Source: Gammaproteobacteria bacterium
GTDB lineage: Bacteria > Pseudomonadota > Gammaproteobacteria > GRL18
DNA: 24,495 nt
Assembly (NCBI GenBank): GCA_027076245.1
Contig: JALTKC010000102.1
Coordinates: 1 to 24,495, forward strand
Direction of reading: 5' to 3'
Shown piece after piece: positions 7,668 through 15,711 of this stretch (its first letter is position 1; the number at the start of each line of letters is the position of its first letter). A model generated the notes under the pieces. That model saw only the letters and a list, made by a program, of their open reading frames with translations, made no database searches and had not been told where the DNA came from. The position numbers and the translations under genes were made by a program.

Positions 7668-7719
7668 AAATAATATCAATACAATAGTTGACATTAACTA
7701 TTTCACAGGGAGAAAAATA

Positions 7720-10044
7720 ATGCCGACAATACATAACCTGGGATTTCCCAGAATTGGAACACAACGTGAACTGAAGTTTGCTCTGGAATCTTACTGGCAG
7801 GGCAATAGTTCCCAGGCCGAACTGGAGCAGACGGGAGCGGATTTAAGGGCAAAACACTGGCAGCAGCAGAAACAACTGGACTGGCTCCCCGCAGGAGATT
7901 TTTCTTTTTATGATCAGGTGCTGGACACCAGTTTTCTGGTGGGAAATATTCCACAGCGTTTTAAAACCAGTACGGCTTTTAATAATGGTAATGAGCTGGA
8001 TCAGTATTTCAGTATTGCAAGGGGACAGGCAGTGCATAAAGAGGCGTGTGGCTGTGGTCAGGTATCAGGTAATGGCGATGATTTAAGTGCCGGTGAAATG
8101 ACCAAGTGGTTTGATACCAATTATCATTATATTGTACCGGAGTTTACCGCAGACACTACTTTTGCGCTTAATCCGGAACGGTTACTGGCACAGATAAAGC
8201 AGGCTAAAGCACTTAATTTTTCCGTTAAGCCGGTTATTATTGGTCCGGTGACTTATTTGTGGCTGGGTAAATCCAAAGATAATACTGACAGACTGGAGCT
8301 TCTTGAACCACTGTTGAATGTTTATGGCGAATTGCTTATTTTACTGGCTGAACAGGGTATTGAATGGGTACAGATAGATGAACCTGTTCTGGTGACTGAA
8401 TTATCAGACTCCTGGCAGCATGCTTTGAGACTGGCCTACTATCGTTTGCAAACGGCTCCGGTTAAACTATTACTAACGACTTATTTTGGTCAGCTTCAGG
8501 AAAATCTGCAGCTGGCCTGTGAACTGCCGGTTAACGGTCTGCATATTAATGCTGTGGATAATGAACAGGAAGTTGCCAGGGTACTTGACTGGCTGCCAGC
8601 TTCACGGATTCTGTCTCTGGGTATTGTTAATGGTCGAAATATCTGGAAGTCGGATTTAAAGCGTATGATAAACTGGCTGGAACCAATTTATGAGCGCCTG
8701 CAGGAACGCTTATGGCTGGCACCTTCATGCTCTTTATTGCATGTGCCGGTTGATCTGAACAGTGAGTCAGAGCTGGATGTGGAAATAAAAAGCTGGTTGT
8801 CTTTTGCGGTACAGAAACTTGAAGAACTGGTTATTATTAAGCAGGCATTGACTAAGGGTGTTGATACTGTTTCTAATGAGCTTGAAGAAAATCAGCGCTG
8901 TATCCGGTCACGGCAGCAGTCTGAACGGGTTCATAATGCACAGGTTAAAAAGCGTGTTGCGGCTATAACCGAAGATATGGCGAACAGGCAGTCAAATTAT
9001 CAAGTGCGGGCTGAACTGCACAAACAGCGTTTTAATTTGCCCCTGTACCCAACGACAACCATAGGTTCGTTTCCTCAAACAGCCGAAATACGCCGGGTCA
9101 GAAAACAGTATCGGGATGGTGCTTGTACAGAAACGGAATATCACCAAAACCTCCGGCAGGAAATTCAGCGCAGTATTAATGAACAGGAACAGCTCGGTCT
9201 GGATGTACTGGTACATGGTGAAGCCGAGCGTAACGATATGGTGGAATACTTTGGTGAGCAACTTGAGGGGTATGCCTTTAGTCGTTTCGGTTGGGTGCAA
9301 TCTTATGGCTCCCGCTGTGTTAAACCGCCTATCTTATACGGTGACATATCCAGACCTAAGGCTATGACTATTGGATGGATTCAATACGCCCAGTCATTAA
9401 CCGACAAACCTGTAAAAGGTATGTTAACCGGGCCGGTTACTATCATGAACTGGTCGTTTGTGCGGGATGATCAGCCCCGTTCTCAGACTGCTTATCAGAT
9501 TGCATTGGCCATCCGTGATGAGGTGCTGGATCTGGAAAAGGCAGAAATCGGTATTATCCAGATAGATGAAGCGGCCCTTCGGGAAGGGTTGCCTTTACGA
9601 CGTTCCCAGTGGCAGGACTATCTGGACTGGGCTATAAAGGCATTTCGCATTGCGGCAAACGGGGTTAAAGATGAGACACAAATTCATACCCATATGTGCT
9701 ATTCAGAATTTAATGACATTATTGAAGCCATAGCCGAGATGGATGCCGATGTGATTACCATAGAAACCTCCCGCTCAGATATGGAATTACTGGACGTGTT
9801 TGATGAGTTTCAGTATCCCAACGAGATAGGTCCTGGAGTGTATGATATTCACTCACCGAATATTCCGGGCGTGGATGCTATGGTAGATCTGTTGCTTAAA
9901 GCCAGCATCCGGATACCGGCAGAACGCGTCTGGGTTAATCCCGACTGCGGACTTAAAACCCGTCAGTGGCATGAAGTCAGACCGGCTCTAAGCAATATGA
10001 TTAAAGCAAGTGAGTACTTACGTACTAAAAATCATCCTGTTTAA
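7720..10044 (+). CDS. metE: Cobalamin-independent methionine synthase
   Basis: Transfers a methyl group from 5-methyltetrahydropteroyltri-glutamate to homocysteine, the last step of methionine synthesis, without B12. The N terminus (HNLGFPRIGTQRELKFALESYW) is diagnostic. The catalytic zinc ligands are visible in the C-terminal barrel: H658 and C660 (THMC), E682 (TIETSRS) and C743 (NPDCGLKTR), with the same 22- and 83-residue spacings as in E. coli MetE. Length is 774 residues against 753 in E. coli. The SD AGGGAGA lies about 8 bases before the ATG. MetR is divergent immediately upstream. The 124-base upstream region holds no B12 box, so unlike nrdAB this gene appears to rely on MetR and not on a riboswitch. 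Confidence 0.97.
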   Translation: MPTIHNLGFPRIGTQRELKFALESYWQGNSSQAELEQTGADLRAKHWQQQKQLDWLPAGDFSFYDQVLDTSFLVGNIPQRFKTSTAFNNGNELDQYFSIARGQAVHKEACGCGQVSGNGDDLSAGEMTKWFDTNYHYIVPEFTADTTFALNPERLLAQIKQAKALNFSVKPVIIGPVTYLWLGKSKDNTDRLELLEPLLNVYGELLILLAEQGIEWVQIDEPVLVTELSDSWQHALRLAYYRLQTAPVKLLLTTYFGQLQENLQLACELPVNGLHINAVDNEQEVARVLDWLPASRILSLGIVNGRNIWKSDLKRMINWLEPIYERLQERLWLAPSCSLLHVPVDLNSESELDVEIKSWLSFAVQKLEELVIIKQALTKGVDTVSNELEENQRCIRSRQQSERVHNAQVKKRVAAITEDMANRQSNYQVRAELHKQRFNLPLYPTTTIGSFPQTAEIRRVRKQYRDGACTETEYHQNLRQEIQRSINEQEQLGLDVLVHGEAERNDMVEYFGEQLEGYAFSRFGWVQSYGSRCVKPPILYGDISRPKAMTIGWIQYAQSLTDKPVKGMLTGPVTIMNWSFVRDDQPRSQTAYQIALAIRDEVLDLEKAEIGIIQIDEAALREGLPLRRSQWQDYLDWAIKAFRIAANGVKDETQIHTHMCYSEFNDIIEAIAEMDADVITIETSRSDMELLDVFDEFQYPNEIGPGVYDIHSPNIPGVDAMVDLLLKASIRIPAERVWVNPDCGLKTRQWHEVRPALSNMIKASEYLRTKNHPV

Positions 10045-10057
10045 CTGATCTAAAATT

Positions 10058-10090
10058 CCTTCTCCCTTTGGGAGAAGGTTAGGATGAGGG
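10058..10090. repeat. REP-like hairpin, possible bidirectional terminator
   Basis: A perfect 9-base inverted repeat, CCTTCTCCC and GGGAGAAGG with a TTT loop (10058-10078), is followed by TTAGGATGAGGG. Sequences of this form are familiar as multicopy intergenic repeats in many proteobacterial genomes. It sits between the convergent metE and trkH ends. The stem could stop transcription both ways, but there is no U-run on either strand. Copy number cannot be judged from this window. Confidence 0.6.
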
Positions 10091-10096
10091 CAACAT

Positions 10097-11563
10097 TTAC
10101 TGTTTCCAGAATTCCGGCGTCAGCAAGACCAGAACAGTAAATACTTCCAGTCTGCCCAGCAGCATGGCTATCATGGCAATGACCTTACCGGGATCACTGA
10201 TACTGGCAAAGGTGGTGGTCACCTCACCGAGACCCGGGCCGAGATTGTTCATACAGGTGGCAATGGCTGAAAATGCGGTTACCTGATCCAGCCCGGTCTG
10301 CATCATCAGCAGCATCAGGATCACAAAGGTGGCCACATACATGGCCATAAACCCCCATACGGCTTCCACAGTTCTTTCATCCAGCAACTGGCGTCCGACT
10401 CTGATGGGGTATTGTGCGTGTGGATGGATCAGACGCCGGATTTCCCGAATGCCCTGCTGAAAAATCACATTCATACGCATCACTTTCATACCGCCGGCCG
10501 TGGAACCGCCGCAGCCGCCCACAAAGCTGATAAAAATAAGCAGTACCGGCAGGGCGCCTGGCCATTGGGAAAAATCAGCCGTGCCGAAACCGGTACTGGT
10601 CACAATACTAACCACTTCAAAAAAAGCATTTTCAAAACTGGCAGAAAATGAGTGATAGGTTCCCTGCAGATACAGTAACAGGCTGGAAAAAATAACTACG
10701 GCAAGCACAAACAGCAGAAAGCTGCGCACTTCTATATCTTCCCAATAAGACTTAATTCCGCCCCGGTGTAGAGCCAGATAATGAATACTGAAATTAATAC
10801 CGCCCAGCAGCATGAAAATAATGGCGATACTTTCTATCAGAGGACTGTTGAAATAGCCCAGGCTGGCATCATGGGTGGAAAATCCTCCGGTAGAAACCGT
10901 AGAAAGACTGTGTGACACAGCATCAAAAGGGGACATACCGGCCAGCCAGTAGGCCAGGGCATTGAGCAGGGTAATAACGACATAGATGCCCCATAAGGAA
11001 CGGGCGGTTTTGGACAGGCGCGGGGTGATTTTCTGCTCCTTAAATGGACCGGGTGCTTCAGCCTTGTATAACTGCATCCCACCAATACCAATCATGGGTA
11101 GAATGGCAATGGCCAGAACCACCATACCCATACCGCCAAACCACTGTAATTGCTGACGATAAAATAAAATGGATTTCGGCAGACCCTCCAGATGGGTAAT
11201 AACCGTTGAACCGGTGGTGGTAAAAGCAGAAATGGATTCAAAAACGGCATCAGTATAGGACAGGTGTGCGCCAAGAATCAGCGGCCAGGAAGCCAGCAGA
11301 CTGATCAAGGTCCAGAATAGGGTGACCACCAGAAAGCCGTCGCGGACGGTCAGATCAATGTCTTTATTACGTGTGCTGTACCACAGCAGACTGCCGGGAA
11401 TAAACATTAATAAAAAGGCGTGGAAGAAATGAATGGCCTCATGATCGTCGTACCACAGGGAAACCAGAATAGGAAAAATAAGAGACAGACTAAACCCCAT
11501 GGAGAAAAAGCCAATTATCCTGGAGATAGTGAAAATGCGTTTTTTTAATCGTCCTGAAATCAT
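10097..11563 (-). CDS. trkH: Trk potassium uptake system, membrane subunit TrkH
   Basis: The 488-residue potassium-translocating subunit of the Trk system, working in the inner membrane with the NAD-binding TrkA, which is not in this window. Four pore-loop repeats are visible, each with the selectivity-filter glycine: FTTTGST (114-120), STVSTGGFST (221-230), IVTSTGFGTA (320-329) and NNLGPGLG (439-446). The conserved EAPGPFKEQKITPRLSKTAR cytoplasmic stretch near 169-188 also fits TrkH. Many hydrophobic helices run the full length and nothing appears truncated. No clear Shine-Dalgarno precedes the ATG. The gene is alone on its strand, convergent with metE and divergent from the SulP gene. TrkH and TrkG cannot be told apart confidently; TrkH is the default. 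Confidence 0.94.
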   Translation of the reverse strand: MISGRLKKRIFTISRIIGFFSMGFSLSLIFPILVSLWYDDHEAIHFFHAFLLMFIPGSLLWYSTRNKDIDLTVRDGFLVVTLFWTLISLLASWPLILGAHLSYTDAVFESISAFTTTGSTVITHLEGLPKSILFYRQQLQWFGGMGMVVLAIAILPMIGIGGMQLYKAEAPGPFKEQKITPRLSKTARSLWGIYVVITLLNALAYWLAGMSPFDAVSHSLSTVSTGGFSTHDASLGYFNSPLIESIAIIFMLLGGINFSIHYLALHRGGIKSYWEDIEVRSFLLFVLAVVIFSSLLLYLQGTYHSFSASFENAFFEVVSIVTSTGFGTADFSQWPGALPVLLIFISFVGGCGGSTAGGMKVMRMNVIFQQGIREIRRLIHPHAQYPIRVGRQLLDERTVEAVWGFMAMYVATFVILMLLMMQTGLDQVTAFSAIATCMNNLGPGLGEVTTTFASISDPGKVIAMIAMLLGRLEVFTVLVLLTPEFWKQ

Positions 11564-11917
11564 GGCATAAAAAGTTTAGAGTTGAAAGTCAGCTTAAGCA
11601 GTATAGTAGAAACAGTGTTGTAAATAAGCAATTTAGATCAAGTAATTTATAAATTATCAGTCATTGATGCTGTGTGTTTCAGAAAGCAACAGTACAGGAT
11701 AATTGTTATATAAAAGAATATTAGAACTTGCTTTATTAGCCTAATAAAAGGATAATATGCGCGTAAAATTTTATTCAAATTTCCGTATTTCTTTATGGAA
11801 ACCCGCTATTTAGCCTTCTGGTTATAATAAAGCTAATAGTAGCCCGATAATAGCTGCAGTGTTATTTTTACGGCAGAGTCTGCTGTCTTTTGCTTATTTG
11901 TATATAGGTCCTTGTAA
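11564..11917. other. Intergenic region between divergent trkH and SulP genes
   Basis: A 354-base AT-rich region that must hold both promoters. I see a small dyad, TTTATTAG and CTAATAAA around one base (11732-11748), and a TATAAT at 11823-11828 that could be a -10 for the SulP gene but lacks a convincing -35. No ORF, RNA or strong hairpin is evident. Confidence 0.4.
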
Positions 11918-13645
11918 ATGAATTTAGAGAAAATTTTTCCTTTTCTGATCTGGTTTAAAATGGTCAACAAAGAGACCATTAAAGCCGATATCATTGCCGG
12001 TTTAACCGGAGCTGTTATTGTATTGCCGCAGGGCGTAGCATTTGCAACCATTGCAGGCCTGCCGCCGGAATATGGTTTATATACTGCCATGGTAACGCCT
12101 ATAATAGCCGCTCTGTTTGGTTCATCCTATCATCTGGTTTCAGGGCCGACAACGGCCATTTCCATTGTGGTTTTTTCTGCTGTCAGTAATTATGCCACTC
12201 CGGGAACACCGGAGTTTATTAATATGGCTTTAACCCTGACCTTCCTGGCGGGTGTTTATCAGTTTGCGTTTGGTGTCGCTCGTCTTGGTTCACTGGTTAA
12301 CTTTGTTTCGCATACTGTGGTGATTGGCTTTACTGCCGGGGCGGCTATTCTTATCGCCACCAGCCAGTTAAAACATATTACTGGAATTATCATACCTAAA
12401 GGTGAATCATTTCTGCATACCTGGATGGATCTGTTTACCGGATTTGACCAGATTAACCCATACCTTTTACTGATTGCTCTGGCAACGCTGTTAACCGCTC
12501 TGCTGGCTAAAAAGTTTATGCCTAAATTACCTAATCTGTTACTGGGTATGATTGTGGGCAGTGTACTGGCACTGTACCTGAAAAACTTTACGGATATTAA
12601 ACTGGTCGGTGAAATTCCGGCTCACCTGCCACCATTATCTCATCCCGAATTTTCTTTTGAAACCATTAAACTGCTGGCGCCGCAGGCCTTTGCGGTGGCA
12701 TTGCTGGGATTAATTGAAGCGGTTTCCATTAGTAGAGCCGTTGCAACCAAATCCAATCAGCGGATTGACTCCAATCAGGAGTTTATCGGACAGGGGCTGT
12801 CGAATATGACCGGTAGCTTTTTCTCCAGTTACGCCGGTTCCGGTTCCTTCACCCGCTCCGGAATTAACTATGAAGCGGGTGCCAAAACACCGCTTTCTGC
12901 TATTTTTGCTGCCCTCTTTTTAATGGTTATTGTACTGTTAATTGCACCGCTGACGGCATATCTGCCTATTGCCGCCATGGGTGGGGTCATTCTGCTGGTC
13001 GCCTACAACCTGATTGACTTCAAGCATATTAAGCATACGCTGTCATTCAGCAAGTCTGAGTCCAGTGTTTTAATTACGACCTTTCTGGCTACCTTGTTTC
13101 TGGAACTGGAATTTGCTATTTACCTGGGCGTAATATTGTCGTTAGTACTGTTTCTGGCAAAAACTTCTACGCCGCGTATTCCGACTCTGTCCTTTGATGA
13201 AGGTCCGGATGCGCCCAAGCGTAAACTGATTAATATTAAGCAAAAGCCTGTTAAGCAGTGTCCACAGGTAAAAATAATCCGTATTGATATGTCTATATAT
13301 TTCGGATCAGTTAATCATATCCAGAACCGTATTGCCAAGATTGTAGAAAATGAGCATATTTATCATATTCTAATTGTGGCTACTGGTATTAACTTTATTG
13401 ATTTAGCCGGTGCAGAAGCCATGATTGCTGAAAATAACAGTCTTAAGAAACATGGCGGTGGTCTGTATTTTGTGGGTTTAAAATCGAATGTGTATGAGTT
13501 TGCTGCCAAGTCCGGCTTTATTAAGCATATTGGTAATACACACTTTTTTGATTCCAAGCCTGCGGCTATTGCCCATATATACAGGAAACTGGATAAGAAC
13601 ATCTGTGCTAAATGTAATGCCTTAATCTTTAAGGAATGTCAGTAA
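11918..13645 (+). CDS. SulP family anion transporter with STAS domain
   Basis: A 575-residue inner-membrane anion transporter of the SulP (SLC26) family. The N-terminal signature, GLTGAVIVLPQGVAFATIAGLPPEYGLY near residues 28-55, precedes a long set of membrane helices. A cytoplasmic STAS domain fills about 450-560. Bacterial SulP proteins carry sulfate, bicarbonate or other anions; the sequence does not decide which. In the STAS loop the usual serine is alanine (IDLAGAE, A497), so regulation by phosphorylation there is unlikely. The protein ends with three cysteines (C563, C566, C574) in a CAKC...EC tail, a possible metal site. No carbonic anhydrase or sulfur gene adjoins it to suggest a substrate. 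A weak AGG lies about 10 bases before the ATG. Confidence 0.92.
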   Translation: MNLEKIFPFLIWFKMVNKETIKADIIAGLTGAVIVLPQGVAFATIAGLPPEYGLYTAMVTPIIAALFGSSYHLVSGPTTAISIVVFSAVSNYATPGTPEFINMALTLTFLAGVYQFAFGVARLGSLVNFVSHTVVIGFTAGAAILIATSQLKHITGIIIPKGESFLHTWMDLFTGFDQINPYLLLIALATLLTALLAKKFMPKLPNLLLGMIVGSVLALYLKNFTDIKLVGEIPAHLPPLSHPEFSFETIKLLAPQAFAVALLGLIEAVSISRAVATKSNQRIDSNQEFIGQGLSNMTGSFFSSYAGSGSFTRSGINYEAGAKTPLSAIFAALFLMVIVLLIAPLTAYLPIAAMGGVILLVAYNLIDFKHIKHTLSFSKSESSVLITTFLATLFLELEFAIYLGVILSLVLFLAKTSTPRIPTLSFDEGPDAPKRKLINIKQKPVKQCPQVKIIRIDMSIYFGSVNHIQNRIAKIVENEHIYHILIVATGINFIDLAGAEAMIAENNSLKKHGGGLYFVGLKSNVYEFAAKSGFIKHIGNTHFFDSKPAAIAHIYRKLDKNICAKCNALIFKECQ

Positions 13646-13664
13646 GCGATAGGGGCTTATCCCT

Positions 13665-13691
13665 GTTTTAAGACAAGGGTTTTAAGACAAG
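13665..13691 (+). repeat. 13-base direct repeat downstream of the SulP gene
   Basis: GTTTTAAGACAAG occurs at 13665-13677 and again at 13679-13691, one base apart. It lies between the SulP stop codon and the terminator hairpin. It may be a replication-slippage duplication; no function is apparent. Confidence 0.7.
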
Positions 13692-13706
13692 ACCGAGCCG
13701 AGAATT

Positions 13707-13742
13707 AAAAAAGCACATAAATTGTTTATGTGCTTTTTTTTT
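13707..13742. terminator. Strong bidirectional rho-independent terminator
   Basis: GCACATAAA (13713-13721) and TTTATGTGC (13725-13733) form a perfect stem around a TTG loop, flanked by an A-run on the left and a T-run on the right that extend pairing to about 15 bases. Each strand therefore has a stem followed by a U-tract. It separates the convergent SulP and cptA genes. Confidence 0.92.
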
Positions 13743-13759
13743 ACAGATATTATTTGGGT

Positions 13760-15580
13760 TTAAAGAATTTGTGAGCGACTATCGCTTTCGGATGGTTCAC
13801 TGTGCATGACGGCACGGGATGAGTCTTCTGTAATCTTTAAATCAGCAAAAGGTTGCTTTTGCAGATCTCTTAGACGGGAGGGAGTAGAAGGATCGCCAAT
13901 CCAGACAGGGTGGGGCTGGAAATCCTGACTGACAATACTCCGGGTCGGATCAAATTCATTAAATACAATACCGGCCAGATCAGACCATGTATAGACGAAA
14001 TCTGATGTGCTGTAGGTACGGTGTACCAGTTGTTGTTCATCCGCTAAGGGATTTTCCTGCTTCCAGGAGTCACTTCTCCAGACAATAAAGGGGACGGTGT
14101 ACATGGCACTGGTGGGTGCACCTTCATTACGTCCGGCAAAGGGTTTTGCTGCATTATCATAAACTTCTTCACCGTGATCAGAAAAATAAACCAGTAAGCC
14201 ATGATCCTGGCTGGCTTTAAACTCGCTGATTATACTGGAAACTACAAAGTCATTGTATAAAACGGCATTGTCATAGTCATTGTACTCTTCAATTTGTCGT
14301 GTATTGAGCCATCTGGGCAGATCGTCCTTACCCTTAAACAGGGCAAACTCTTCCGGAAAGCGATAATGGTATTTTCTGTGTGTGCCCAGTAAATGAATAA
14401 CAATAAATTTTTTCTCGGCTGTATCATTTAAAATCTTTTTAAATGGCTCAATGACCTTACCGTCATATTGGCTGGAATCCTGCATGCGATTATTATTCAG
14501 ATAAATCTGCTCATCCGCCTGTTTGGAGAATGTGGTCAGCATGGTATTTCTTTTTGTTTGAGTCTGTTGATTGGTGATCCAGTAAGTTTTGTAACCAGCC
14601 TGCTTCATTATATTGATAAGGGTTGGTTTTTTCAGGTATAGATCAGGGTTTTTCTGATCAGCAAAAGTCAGCACCTGCTGTAGAGTTTCAATGGTATAGG
14701 GCCGTGGTGAATAAATATTGTCAAATACCAGTAGTTCATCTTTTATGGCGTCCAGTTTGGGTGTGGTTTTTCGGGGGTAGCCATACAGGCTCATTCTCTG
14801 ACGGTTGGTGGATTCACCAATAACCAGTACCAGAGTATTGTTATGGTGTGCATTTTTGCTATAAAGCCCGGCTATGGGAGGTAATTTTTTATTAGCCAGT
14901 AAGTGCTTTTCAATGTCAGCCAGTGTGTTTTTGTATTTTATATAGCCCATGACCAGCTGCCAGGGTGCTGCAGGTTCCATGCGATTAATTTGCTTATTCA
15001 GGGCGCTGTCAAAATTTTCATGTTTAATTAACAACTGGTTAATTGCAGGCCAGCCGACAATAAACAGCAGACTTAAGGTCAGGTATATCTGTTGGGGTTT
15101 ACTGGGTGTCAGTGGTTTCAGGTACTTCCAGATAAACCAGGGGATAAGACTGTAAACAACCAGAGCGGGCAGCATCCAGAAACGGAAATAGGATTCCAGA
15201 AATTCTTTAGACTCATTAAAATTGGACTCAAAAATAATAAAGAGGACACTTTGTGAAAAGTCCTGACCATAAAGGGCTAGATAACCCATAGATACCAGGG
15301 AGGTGGCCCATAAGATTAGTCCGGTAATGCCGGAAATCAGCTTACTGTATTTCGGAAATAACAGGATGGGGATGAGCCACAAAAAACTCATATAAATCGC
15401 CTGGCGCAAACCAACGCCGCTGGCTGTGCCGGAGGCAAAAATGATGATTTGATAAAGCCCGGAAAAGTAAAAAAAGAAAAAATAGTATTGCCAGAAACCA
15501 GACCAGGAAAAAGTATTGATATTGTTGCCGCTTTTGTTGTTTTTGAAACTGTTCTCAGAATTTTGCAAACCAGATAACAT
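13760..15580 (-). CDS. cptA: Phosphoethanolamine transferase, CptA (EptC) type
   Basis: An inner-membrane, periplasm-facing alkaline-phosphatase-fold enzyme that transfers phosphoethanolamine from phosphatidylethanolamine to lipopolysaccharide. About five N-terminal helices occur (near 33-52, 58-75, 82-103, 133-152, 164-183), then the catalytic domain. The nucleophile motif is VIGESTNRQRMSLYGYPR with T258, a metal-binding E256, and the SDHGEE motif (D468, H469). Blocks such as SRPYTIE-like SPRPYTIETLQQ, AGYKTYWITNQQT, EEYNDYDNAVLYNDFVV and TWSDLAGI match E. coli CptA (core heptose modification) better than EptA (lipid A). It has 606 residues, with a serine-rich C-terminal tail extending beyond the E. 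coli protein. The SD GAGGT lies 6 bases before the ATG. It is 131 bases downstream of a two-component system on the same strand. Confidence 0.88.
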   Translation of the reverse strand: MLSGLQNSENSFKNNKSGNNINTFSWSGFWQYYFFFFYFSGLYQIIIFASGTASGVGLRQAIYMSFLWLIPILLFPKYSKLISGITGLILWATSLVSMGYLALYGQDFSQSVLFIIFESNFNESKEFLESYFRFWMLPALVVYSLIPWFIWKYLKPLTPSKPQQIYLTLSLLFIVGWPAINQLLIKHENFDSALNKQINRMEPAAPWQLVMGYIKYKNTLADIEKHLLANKKLPPIAGLYSKNAHHNNTLVLVIGESTNRQRMSLYGYPRKTTPKLDAIKDELLVFDNIYSPRPYTIETLQQVLTFADQKNPDLYLKKPTLINIMKQAGYKTYWITNQQTQTKRNTMLTTFSKQADEQIYLNNNRMQDSSQYDGKVIEPFKKILNDTAEKKFIVIHLLGTHRKYHYRFPEEFALFKGKDDLPRWLNTRQIEEYNDYDNAVLYNDFVVSSIISEFKASQDHGLLVYFSDHGEEVYDNAAKPFAGRNEGAPTSAMYTVPFIVWRSDSWKQENPLADEQQLVHRTYSTSDFVYTWSDLAGIVFNEFDPTRSIVSQDFQPHPVWIGDPSTPSRLRDLQKQPFADLKITEDSSRAVMHSEPSESDSRSQIL

Positions 15581-15661
15581 ATAAACCTCAGTTATTGTTT
15601 TAGAATTTAATATTCTTGTTATTTATTGATGAACAAGTTCCTTTTGGTCAAAGATCATTCA

Positions 15662-15688
15662 ATTATAGCAAATTAACCTTAAATTAAG
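15662..15688 (-). promoter_or_regulatory. cptA: Candidate cptA promoter with PmrA-like direct repeat
   Basis: On the minus strand, CTTAAT-N5-GTTAAT (15688-15672) matches 11 of 12 positions of the PmrA-type direct repeat CTTAAT-N5-CTTAAT. It is followed 4 bases later by a perfect TATAAT (15667-15662). No good -35 is present, as in activator-dependent promoters. The region is TTAA-rich, so a chance match is possible. The adjacent response regulator is NtrC-like, not PmrA-like, so it would not be the expected binder. Confidence 0.45.
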
Positions 15689-15711
15689 CTTAATTCGAAC
15701 TAAATTTTAAG

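Noticed and set aside
7596..7694. N-terminal extension of metR (33 extra residues)
   Set aside because: The extension has no Shine-Dalgarno, no match to MetR N termini, and would overlap the metE control region; the start at 7595 has GAGAAGA upstream.
7688..7716. Perfect TTGACA as the metE -35
   Set aside because: A -10 at 16-18 bases would fall on the Shine-Dalgarno and within a few bases of the ATG, with only agaaaa-like sequence, so a functional sigma-70 promoter here is implausible.
11732..11748. TTTATTAG/CTAATAAA dyad as an operator
   Set aside because: It is short, AT-only apart from the centre, and without a second copy or known regulator; chance is likely in this AT-rich region.
13760..15580. 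Annotation of cptA as a lipid A transferase (EptA/mcr) or lipoteichoic acid synthase
   Set aside because: The VIGESTNRQRMSLYGYPR, TYWITNQQT and EEYNDYDNAVLYNDFVV blocks fit the CptA/EptC branch better, and Gram-negative context argues against LtaS.
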